In this document: positions 61,201 through 64,000 of the stretch, in pieces
How positions within the stretch are numbered: the first letter of the stretch is position 1
How the letters are laid out: each line of letters opens with the position of its first letter
NCBI GenBank assembly: GCA_010672925.1
Contig: JAAHFP010000013.1
Coordinates: forward strand, 310,001-374,000
Direction: 5' to 3'
DNA length: 64,000 nucleotides
Source of the DNA: Symploca sp. SIO1C2
GTDB taxonomy: Bacteria; Cyanobacteriota; Cyanobacteriia; Cyanobacteriales; Coleofasciculaceae
Notes under the pieces: generated by a model
Seen by the model: only the letters and a program-made list of their open reading frames with translations
What the model was told of the DNA's origin: nothing
Database searches by the model: none
Program-made: the position numbers and the translations under genes

Positions 61201-63656
61201 TCATCAAGTACATACATCTGTAAGTCAGGAATGGGACGACCAATGACACTGGCGGCACTGTCCAAATCGGCTAAACTTAGGGGACGATAGGTAACATGTA
61301 CGGTGGTTTCAGTAATCCCATACATATTCACTAACTGAGGCTTCTGATCACCGTGGCGCTCAAACCAAGGTTGTAAACTGTTGATTTCTAGCGCTTCTCC
61401 TCCAAAAATCACCAAGCGCAGTTTTAAATTATTCCCTGTTCCCTGTTCCCCATTCCCTATTCCCTGTTCCCTGTTCCCTATTCCCTCTTCTACTTGAATT
61501 AACTGACGGAAAGCTGAAGGAGTTTGATTAAGAACAGTAACCTTTTCTTGACACAACAATCGATAAAAGGATTCAGGGGAACGAGTTACCAAGTAAGGCA
61601 CAACCACCAAACGCCCACCATAAAGCAATGCGCCCCAAATTTCCCAAACCGTGAAGTCAAAGGCGTAGGAGTGGAACAATGTCCACACATCTTCGGCATT
61701 GAAGTGATACCAGGAATCGGTGGCGGCAAACAGACGCACCACATTGGAGTGGTTGACTAACACTCCTTTGGGTTTACCGGTAGAACCGGAAGTGTAGATA
61801 ACGTAGGCGAGATTACTGGCTGTTATCGTGCCTGTCGGGTTAGATTGGCTGTGTTGAGCAATGGTCTCCTTATCCCTATCCAAGCCAACCACAGAGGTTT
61901 GATGTTGAGGCAGAGATTCTAGCAATTGCTCTTGGGTAAGAATTATCGATAGTTGAGCATCTTCGAGCACGAAGTCGAGACGCTCTTGGGGATAATTAGG
62001 ATCAAGAGGAACATAAGCTCCACCAGCTTTGAGAATGCCCAGTATTCCCACCACCATTTCTAAAGAGCGTTCCACACATAATCCTACTAGAGTATCGGGG
62101 GTTACTCCTAAGGAGCGTAAGTGATGAGCTAATTGGTTGGTACGGCAGTTTAACTCCTGGTAGGTGAGTTGTTGCTCTTCAAAGACGATTGCTATTGCAT
62201 CGGGAGTTTGTTTTACCTGTTGTTCAAATAACTCATGGAGACATTGAGGTGTCGGATAATCTATCTGAGTATTGTTCCAATCTACCAATAACTGCTGTTT
62301 TTCTACCTCGGTTAACAAAGGTAATTGGGAAATTGGCTGTTGTGGATTAGAGACAATGGCTTCAAGTAAGGTAACTAAATGACCTGTCATCCGCTTGATG
62401 GTACCCGCATCAAATAAATCAGTGCTGTACTCCCACACTCCCACTAAGCCATCAGTTCTGTTTTCCATTGCCAAAGTCAAGTCAAACTTGGAAGTTTGGC
62501 TTTTTGGCGGAAGTTGACTGAGGGTTAAGCCACTTAACTCCACCACAGACACCGGTGTATTCTGAAGCGCAAACAATACCTGAAACAGGGGTGTATAACT
62601 TAGGTCTCTTTCCGGTTGTAATGCCTCCACTAACATTTCAAAGGGCAAGTCCTGATGAGCATAGGCATCCATTGCCATTTCCCTTACCCGACTCAAAAGT
62701 CCGGTGAAGGTAGGATCGCCGGACAAATCAGTCCGCATCACTAAGGTATTGACAAAAAAGCCGATTAACCCTTCTAGTTCGCTTTGATTGCGGTTGGCAA
62801 TGGGTGAACCCACCACAATGTCGGACTGTCCAGTGTAGCGATATAGTAGGGTATCAAAGGCGGCTAACAAGGTCATAAATAAGGTTACCCCTTGCTTCTG
62901 ACTCAGTTGAGTTAGCTGTGAAGTCAGTTGAGCAGAAAGGGTAAATTCTTGATGTGCTCCAACAAAGGTTTGCACTGCTGGTCGAGGTCGGTCTGTGGGG
63001 AGGGATAATAGTTCTGGTATATCTGCCAGTTGATTTTGCCAATAACTCAATTGGCGTTGCCGTACCTCTCCTTGTAACCACTCTCTTTGCCAAATCGCAA
63101 AATCGGCATATTGAATGGTTAGCGGGGTTAAGGGGGAAGGCTGTCCTTGAAGATATGCGTTGTATAAGGTTGTAAGTTCTTGAATCAGTACACCTGTTGA
63201 CCAAGCATCAGAGACAATGTGATGCATACACAATAGTAACCATTGTTCAGTCTCAGAAAATCTGACTAATATAGCTCTGATTAATGGCTCTTTTTCTAGA
63301 TCAAAGGGTTGAGTTGCTTGTTGTTTGTTGAGTTTTTGGGCAGCTATTTGTTGTTCGGTCGTCGATAAATCGGTTAAGTCAACAACCGATATAGTCCAGG
63401 TTATTTCTTCGTGAATTATCTGGGTTGCTTGCCCGTTAACAGTGACAAAGTTGGTGCGTAAAGCTTCATGGCGAGCAATAATTTCTTGTAAACTTTGTTC
63501 TAAGGCAGCTTGATTGAGAGTACCTTCTAGATGCAAACCGATGGGGATATTGTAGAGGGCACTATTTGGTTCAAGTTGGTCTAAGAACCACAGCCGCTGT
63601 TGAGCATAGGATAGGGGTAATTCTTCGGTAGAGATGAGTAATTCTTCTGTATTCAT
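49260..63656 (-). CDS. Four-module NRPS: Thr - (Ahp position) - Phe - NMe-Tyr
   Basis: The 4798-residue synthetase has domains C-A-PCP, C-A-PCP, C-A-PCP, C-A-(MT)-PCP, with active-site motifs intact throughout (HHxxxD, SGSTGKPKG, LGG[HD]S). It assembles four residues on PCP arms and passes the chain to the terminal NRPS. Codes are Thr, DVENAGVVTK, Phe and Tyr. No release domain and no epimerase are present. It starts with only ~12 residues before C1 (MNTEELLISTEEL), so it must receive a chain from an upstream synthetase, whose last codons are at 63902-64000. The acidic tail (DDYEEGEL) probably meets the TubC-type domain of the next protein. Six in-frame repeat-derived inserts or replacements are scattered through it. 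The start is supported by MNTEELL at ATG 63656; no strong ribosome site is seen. Confidence 0.95.
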   Translation of the reverse strand: MNTEELLISTEELPLSYAQQRLWFLDQLEPNSALYNIPIGLHLEGTLNQAALEQSLQEIIARHEALRTNFVTVNGQATQIIHEEITWTISVVDLTDLSTTEQQIAAQKLNKQQATQPFDLEKEPLIRAILVRFSETEQWLLLCMHHIVSDAWSTGVLIQELTTLYNAYLQGQPSPLTPLTIQYADFAIWQREWLQGEVRQRQLSYWQNQLADIPELLSLPTDRPRPAVQTFVGAHQEFTLSAQLTSQLTQLSQKQGVTLFMTLLAAFDTLLYRYTGQSDIVVGSPIANRNQSELEGLIGFFVNTLVMRTDLSGDPTFTGLLSRVREMAMDAYAHQDLPFEMLVEALQPERDLSYTPLFQVLFALQNTPVSVVELSGLTLSQLPPKSQTSKFDLTLAMENRTDGLVGVWEYSTDLFDAGTIKRMTGHLVTLLEAIVSNPQQPISQLPLLTEVEKQQLLVDWNNTQIDYPTPQCLHELFEQQVKQTPDAIAIVFEEQQLTYQELNCRTNQLAHHLRSLGVTPDTLVGLCVERSLEMVVGILGILKAGGAYVPLDPNYPQERLDFVLEDAQLSIILTQEQLLESLPQHQTSVVGLDRDKETIAQHSQSNPTGTITASNLAYVIYTSGSTGKPKGVLVNHSNVVRLFAATDSWYHFNAEDVWTLFHSYAFDFTVWEIWGALLYGGRLVVVPYLVTRSPESFYRLLCQEKVTVLNQTPSAFRQLIQVEEGIGNREQGIGNGEQGTGNNLKLRLVIFGGEALEINSLQPWFERHGDQKPQLVNMYGITETTVHVTYRPLSLADLDSAASVIGRPIPDLQMYVLDEYLQPVPIGIPGEMYVGGAGVTRGYLNRPQLTAERFIANPFGNSKLYKTGDLARYLPNGELEYLGRIDNQVKIRGFRIELGEIEALLTQHPDIWESVVLVREEQPGDKLLVAYIVPQSESSVTLTQLRQYLQAKLPVYMVPSSFVILESLPLTDNGKIDRRALPAPDSVRPELENVFVAPSTPQEKILAAIWTNVLGIEQVGIHDNFFALGGDSIRSIQVLSQAKEQGLSFSVQQLFKHQTIYELLQKILVEDKSENIELTQPFSLICEADKQQLPNEIEDAYPLAQLQMGMFYHSEYNQDSAIYHEISSYHLKTPLQVELLQVALQELVDHHQIFRTSFDLSHYSIPLQLVHQQVEIPLQVEDWSHLNPAQQEEALDAWFESEKTHYFDWTNPPLIRFFVHRRTEETFSLTFSCHHAILDGWSVASMMSELLTRYLALLGKVVDFVSPPLSLSFRDFIALEQQAIASPETQQYWKKKLEESTITQLPRWSSESRKTDGHQVNEQDITFTPELCRGLKQLAQSTEVPLKTLLLAAHLRVLSLVSGQSDVLTGLVANGRPEQSDGDRILGLFLNTLPFRLQLHGGTWIDLVKQVFAAERELLPHRRYPLAEIQRSFGGELLFEAAFNFVNFHVYQQVLGLEHLQLLGGKFFEETDFTFTAQFVVNPNTSEIQLKIDYDALKLCPEQVDRISKYYLNSLWAMVNQPQECYESNSLLTVEEQQQILVDWNNTDADYPASDCIHQLFEAQVQQTPDAIAVEFNHQQLTYQQLNNQANQLAHYLQSLGVRPDMFVGIYLERSLLMIVGLLAVLKAGGAYVPLDPDYPRQRLAYICEDSQINLLLTQEILLKTLPVQGERVKAIALDTVSEELKAQSQANPVSAVQPENLCCLLYTSGSTGKPKGVMLAHEALVNHSSAISEVFDLTPTDRVLQFASFGFDVAAEEIFPTWMTGGTVVLRPAQMFPDFASFAQFIEQQRLSVLNITPAYWHEWAVAVSKSDATVPQSLHLVAVGGDTVLPETVRLWKTLVGNRVNCLNVYGPTEASVTAVVCDLLNPDTEQANSVLIGRPIANTQTYILDEYLQPVPVGVIGELHLGGVRLARGYLNRPELTEEKFLLNPFSISRGAGEQGSRGRKEEQSKNCDRIYKTGDLARYLPDGNIECFGRIDNQVKIRGFRIELGEIEAVLNRNPQVQTSCVLLREDTPGDKRLVAYVIPHEQQQIPAISTLRQFLSHHLPLYMVPRTFLFLESLPLTPNRKVDRRALPAPDLQHEPRGEYVAPRTPQEEMLAQIWAQVLKIEQVGINDNFFDLGGHSLLATQLVSRIRNLFNIELPLRELFSAPTVAQLSQVIEQLQQQDSDLAIPPIQPRASDAEISLSYAQNRLWFLDQLEPNSATYNIPMTLRLEGTLNLAALEQSLQDIIERHEALQTNFIAVNGQPTPIIKTKSDVGEKHLGDNLSTQPKGYNPNADAPYVANATLMPSDSLKTHPNPWKVSVIDLQHLPTTEREIAAQQIAQQQVTQPFDLANDSLLRATLLVFNETEHWLSVCMHHIVSDGWSVSVFFEELTTLYDAYAQGQPSPLTPLPIQYADFALWQKQWLQGEVLQNQLNYWQQQLADAPELLVLPTDRPRPAMQTFAGAYQQFTLSPELTSQLTQLCQEQGVTLFMTLLAAFDTLLYRYTGQADILVGTPIANRNYSKIEGLIGFFSNTLVLRTNFSENPSFSELLTRVRQTAMDAYAHQDLPFEMLVEALQPERNLSHTPLFQVAFVLQNTPIAQVELSGLTITDLPITNATAKFDLTLGMEDTASGMAGVFEYNRDLFDASTIERMVGHFVTLLEGIVANPQQQVSQFPLLTKVEQQQVLIDWNQTQTDYPQDKCVHQLFEQQVEHNPNTVAVVFENEQLTYQQLNNRANQLAHYLHSLGVKADVLVGLCVERSLDMIVALLGILKAGGAYVPLDPEYPQERLSYMLEDAQVSVLLTQQHVLAQLPQPQAQLVCLEQVWEQIAQNNQNNLNSGVQPCHLANVIYTSGSTGKPKGVMVEHRGLCNLSQAQIQAFDLSSESRILQFASLSFDASIWEVVMALGAGGTLYLGTKDSLMPGQPLVEQLRDYDITHVTLPPSALAVLPEEELPTLQTIIVAGEACSPELIKQWSVERNFFNAYGPTEASVCATIAKCSDREKISIGRPITNTQIYILDSHLQPVPIGVPGELHIGGLGLARGYLNRPELTQEKFIPNPFKNSKLLYKTGDLVRYLPDGNIEFLGRIDNLVKIRGFRVELGEIEAILSQLPEVREGVVLAREDQPNDKRLVAYVVPKSLDYDNLVPSLRATLKKLLPNYMIPSNFVILEELPLTPNGKVDRRALPAPDLQSDRTENYVAPRTPTEEMLAKIWAQVLKVEQVGIDDNFFDLGGHSLLATQVISRVQEAFSISLPLRSLFESPTIAQLSEEIIAQLEAGLSLNIPEIVSVSRNTDIPLSWAQERLWFVHHLEGDSGAYTIDVTVRLTGNLNIQALEQAFGEIVQRHEPLRTRFKVKDNKPIQVIDSDITLTLPVVDLRNVPEPWKQVQALTKAAASKPFDLANDSVLRVKLWQVTQDDYVLLFAIHHIAADGWSMGILVEELSAYYQGFSTGDAATLPEFPIQYADFAVWQRQWLTNQILERQLSYWKQHLTGAPPLLELPTDRPRPAVQTFRGGTEQFQLDSQLTQQLKNLSQASGSTLFMTLLAGFVVLLSRYSRQTDLVVGSPIANRNRTELEPLIGFFVNTLALRFDLSQQPTFEAFLAQVREVTQNAYDHQDLPFEMLVEELQPERNLDRQPLTQVVFALQNAPSSPWDMPGLTAEGMSSGLDSVRVDLEVYLWDFPEGIRGFCSYNRDLFDGTTIGRMMQHFQTLLTAIVENPQQSVALLPLLTQQERHQLLDTVETLHATSPHATSLRVNQCIHQLFEEQVERTPDAVAVVFGNEQLTYSQLNCHANQLAHYLRSLGVGADVLVGLCVERSLLMLIGLLGILKAGGAYVPLDPEYPSDRLSYMLEDSQVSLLLTQEQLLDKLPQHQAQPILLGDSPGDPCAPNGIGETSQLSSEPPVPLLGGVRGGFCFLPPAFENLEIAKNSQENLTGVVTASNLANVIYTSGSTGKPKGVMVEHQGLCNLAQAQIQSFGVEPESRVLQFASFSFDACISEILMSLGAGATLYLGTKDALMPGQPLIERLRDDGITHITLPPSALAVLPKEELPQLQTIIVAGEACSPELVKQWSVGRNFFNAYGPTEASVCATIAKCTPIDEKVTIGRAITNVQVYILDAQLQLVPIGVPGELHIGGAGLARGYLNRPELTQEKFIPHPFDNSKLKIQSSKLYKTGDLARYLPDGQIEFLGRIDNQVKIRGFRIELGEIEAVVSQHPLVQEAVVVAQVDTIGDKNLVSYLVPALNNQVLPQQVAQWESEYLSDWQMLYEQAYGQPQTATDDPTFNISGWNSSYTGQPIPAEEMQEWVDSTVSRILSLSPQRVLEIGCGTGLLLSRIAPNCQKYWGADYSSAALQNVEQICQSQGLAQVRLLHRMADNFTDIPPAEFDTIVLNSVVQYFPSVEYLLQVLDGAIATISNHGTIFVGDVRSLPLLEPYHAAVQLSRLAADTTVEQWQQQVHQSVTAEEELVIDPRFFLALQTRFPQITSIEIEPKRGYAENNELTQFRYDVTLHIGSQIPTSVVPWCNWQLDQLSLTQIKSQLQQEQPELLGIRGVPNQRVQQALQIWQWLAEPPAVETVSQLRGLLPQQPTTGINPEQLWELGQNLGYKVYLSWWESSQDGCYDLVFCRNGSTPIAFWDSDTVTAKPWTDYTNNPLYGKLVQKLVPQVRQFVQQKLPNYMMPQAFVLLNALPLTPNGKVDRKALPKPDTATRNLSTGFTLPRNPIEAQLVQIWSEVLGIERIGVKDNFFELGGHSLLATQVISRLSDIFSVELSLQNFLEYPTVASLAQNIEVLEMVQNPQPSFAEIPDDYEEGEL
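51186..51216 (-). repeat. AATTTTGAA units inside A4
   Basis: ATTTTGAACTTTGAATTTTT and following AATTTTGAATTA encode extra SKLKIQSSKL before YKTGDLARYL. A shorter version is in A3 (54502-54518). The unit resembles the intergenic AATTCAAAATTC run at 42808-42825. Confidence 0.65.
51940..52000 (-). repeat. Intergenic repeat read in frame in A4
   Basis: AGGCAGGAGGCAGGAAGCAG followed by AACCCACCCCTAACCCCTCC and AAGGAGGGGAACAGGAGG is nearly identical to 34815-34875. On the coding strand it gives [20 protein letters not shown], part of a ~40-residue insertion just upstream of the A3 motif (YTSGSTGKPKG) of module 4. Confidence 0.9.
52455..52482 (-). repeat. GAGACGTTGCA palindrome read in frame in module 4
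   Basis: GGAGACGTTGCATGCAACGT and following CTCTAC, preceded by a partial GGACGTTGCATG. It replaces the usual DWNNTQTDYP linker between C4 and A4, giving VETLHATSPHATSLRVNQ. A perfect copy lies at 49232-49259. Confidence 0.85.
53850..57129 (-). other. Module 3: C-A(Phe)-PCP
   Basis: C3 (~2186-2620) has LSYAQNRLWFLDQLEP and HHIVSDGWS, with a 45-residue repeat-derived insert before the active site (56768-56890). A3 (~2705-3170) reads D-A-W-T-I-A-A-V-C-K, a Phe code. PCP3 is DNFFDLGGHSLLATQVISR. Confidence 0.88.
56765..56890 (-). repeat. GGGC-AGCATTT palindromic element inside C3
   Basis: The element has the same outer parts as 46310-46412: TTTTCAGACTATCGGAGGGC on one side and CCCAAATGCTTTTCCCCTAC on the other. 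The centre is longer and includes GCGTAGCGTTAGCGACG. It is translated as KSDVGEKHLGDNLS ... PSDSLKTHPNP in the first half of the condensation domain. Confidence 0.88.
57130..60429 (-). other. Module 2: unusual C-A(DVENAGVVTK)-PCP
   Basis: C2 (~1100-1530) is unlike the others: it starts YPLAQLQMGMFYHSEY instead of LSYAQQRLWFLDQ, with active site HHAILDGWS, and follows the LGGDSI carrier. A2 (~1570-2075) reads D-V-E-N-A-G-V-V-T-K. I associate this code from memory with the Ahp-forming position of cyanopeptolin synthetases. A10 is NRKVDRRAL rather than NGK. PCP2 is DNFFDLGGHSLL. An octamer-repeat insert lies between A6 and A7. Confidence 0.8.
57821..57850 (-). repeat. GCTCCCCT octamers inside A2
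   Basis: Three to four copies of CTGCTCCC encode GAGEQGSRGRKEE between NPFS and YKTGDLARYLPDG of the second adenylation domain, the same inter-motif site used by inserts in the Val and Tyr modules. Confidence 0.8.
60430..63656 (-). other. Module 1: C-A(Thr)-PCP
   Basis: C1 is residues ~12-440 (LSYAQQRLWFLDQLEP, HHIVSDAWS). A1 is ~485-980 (TSGSTGKPKG near 620, NMYGITETTVHV, NGKIDRRAL). Pocket residues read D-F-W-N-I-G-M-V-H-K, the classical Thr code. PCP1 carries LGGDSI rather than LGGHSL as in the other modules. A loop between pocket positions 278 and 299 contains a heptamer-encoded insert (61432-61487). Confidence 0.88.
61432..61487 (-). repeat. CCCTATT/CCCTGTT heptamers inside A1
   Basis: Eight 7-bp units, the same family as the intergenic tracts at 21428 and 26533, encode a seven-residue-period peptide (GIGNREQGIGNGEQGTGN) in the Thr adenylation domain. 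Confidence 0.92.
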
Positions 63657-63696
63657 TTTTTATAACCCTGAGATGGAAGAAAAAGTTGTGAAAATA

Positions 63697-63799
63697 TGTA
63701 GGGGCGTAGCATTTGGGCGACAATTTAAGCAATTAGACCTAAGTATACCTATCCAAATGCTACGCCCAACCCCTTATGAGTGAATGTGTTTCTTGAAAG
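63697..63799 (+). repeat. GGGCGTAGCATTTGG palindromic element, intergenic copy 2
   Basis: TGTAGGGGCGTAGCATTTGG (63697-63716) and CCAAATGCTACGCCC (63753-63767) are inverted copies, followed by GAATGTGTTTCTTGAAA as in the copy at 26370. It lies in the 245-bp gap between the upstream synthetase and the four-module NRPS. The rest of that gap shows nothing clear. Confidence 0.88.
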
Positions 63800-63901
63800 T
63801 ATTCATACTTGATAATCCTGAGTAAAAATAATCCTTGGTACAATGATTGGGAACAGTCAGACTTAAGTGTTTTCCCTACAAAAACCTAAGCGAGCGCACA
63901 T

Positions 63902-64000
63902 TCAGCTAGTATTACTACGTTTTTTACGCCTAGGTACGATCTTTGGAACTGTGAGTTCTGGGCTTTGTTGCTTCAACTGTTCAATACAATCGGCTAATTG
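63902..64000 (-). CDS. C-terminal end of an upstream synthetase (partial)
   Basis: The last 32 codons of a minus-strand gene that continues beyond the window: QLADCIEQLKQQ, then a basic tail ending KKRSNTS. The opening matches the final helix of NRPS/PKS carrier domains (compare QLSQVIEQLQQQ after PCP2), so it is probably the synthetase that loads the starter and the first Thr. The tail (PKIVPRRKKRS) is basic, while the next protein begins with acidic MNTEELLISTEEL, consistent with a docking pair. Only 99 bases are visible, so the assignment rests on a short stretch plus context. Confidence 0.65.
   Translation of the reverse strand, partial: QLADCIEQLKQQSPELTVPKIVPRRKKRSNTS

Noticed and set aside
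49260-63656. Reading the NRPS as making a five-residue product with Thr directly before Ahp as the ring-closing Thr
   Set aside because: The large NRPS starts with a C domain and the last codons of another synthetase lie upstream, so a further module is likely; a ring lacking residue X would be unusual, though it is not excluded.

Overview
This window comes from a cyanobacterium, most likely a filamentous one. The evidence is the many GCGATCGC (HIP1) octamers, an SphR/SphS-type two-component pair, cyanobacterial TPR-CHAT, pentapeptide-repeat and PD-(D/E)XK proteins, and numerous heptanucleotide tandem repeats of the kind long known from filamentous cyanobacteria. The peptide predicted from the right third (dolastatin 13/lyngbyastatin-like) would fit a marine Moorea/Symploca/Okeania-type organism, but that placement is inference.

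Layout. 0-4 kb: rsmA, a MscS channel with a DEP domain and an FHA membrane protein, all on the minus strand. 4-14 kb: an accessory stretch with an AT-rich acyltransferase, an Rpn-like nuclease, a small coiled-coil protein, a 26-repeat TPR-CHAT protease and a coupled gene pair ending in a PIN nuclease, separated by decayed duplications. 14-22.6 kb: secreted or membrane proteins, a Fur-family regulator, trm1, a LarA-family protein, lptB and an LptF/G permease. 22.6-33 kb: two pentapeptide proteins, an Ap4A phosphorylase-like protein, a membrane TPR protein and a coupled pair ending in an exported TPR-CHAT protein. 33-42.7 kb: an aldehyde dehydrogenase, a quinone-oxidoreductase-like MDR, two GAF paralogs, sphR-sphS, a rhomboid fragment and a PD-(D/E)XK protein.

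42.9-64 kb is a minus-strand non-ribosomal peptide cluster: the last 32 codons of an upstream synthetase, a 4798-residue four-module NRPS, a 1454-residue C-A-PCP-TE NRPS, a methyltransferase and an atypical SDR. Specificity codes read by eye are Thr (DFWNIGMVHK), DVENAGVVTK (which I associate from memory with the Ahp position), Phe (DAWTIAAVCK), Tyr with an embedded N-methyltransferase (DASTIAAVCK) and Val (DAFWLGGTFK) followed by a thioesterase. This matches the Thr-X-Ahp-Phe-NMeTyr-Val core of cyanopeptolin-type depsipeptides. The first Thr would come from the synthetase that enters at the right edge. X = Thr fits the dolastatin 13/lyngbyastatin/somamide branch, where X is dehydrobutyrine.

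The second theme is repeats. At least six families of small palindromic or terminal-inverted-repeat elements, many with variable 7-bp tandem repeats inside, fill the intergenic space. They also occur in frame inside the two NRPS genes and the large CHAT gene. One family sits directly in front of start codons, always in the same orientation. Another shows compensatory changes in four hairpins. These in-frame and start-associated elements are the most unusual structure in the window apart from the peptide cluster. I saw no tRNA, rRNA, CRISPR array or intact transposase of a classic IS family.
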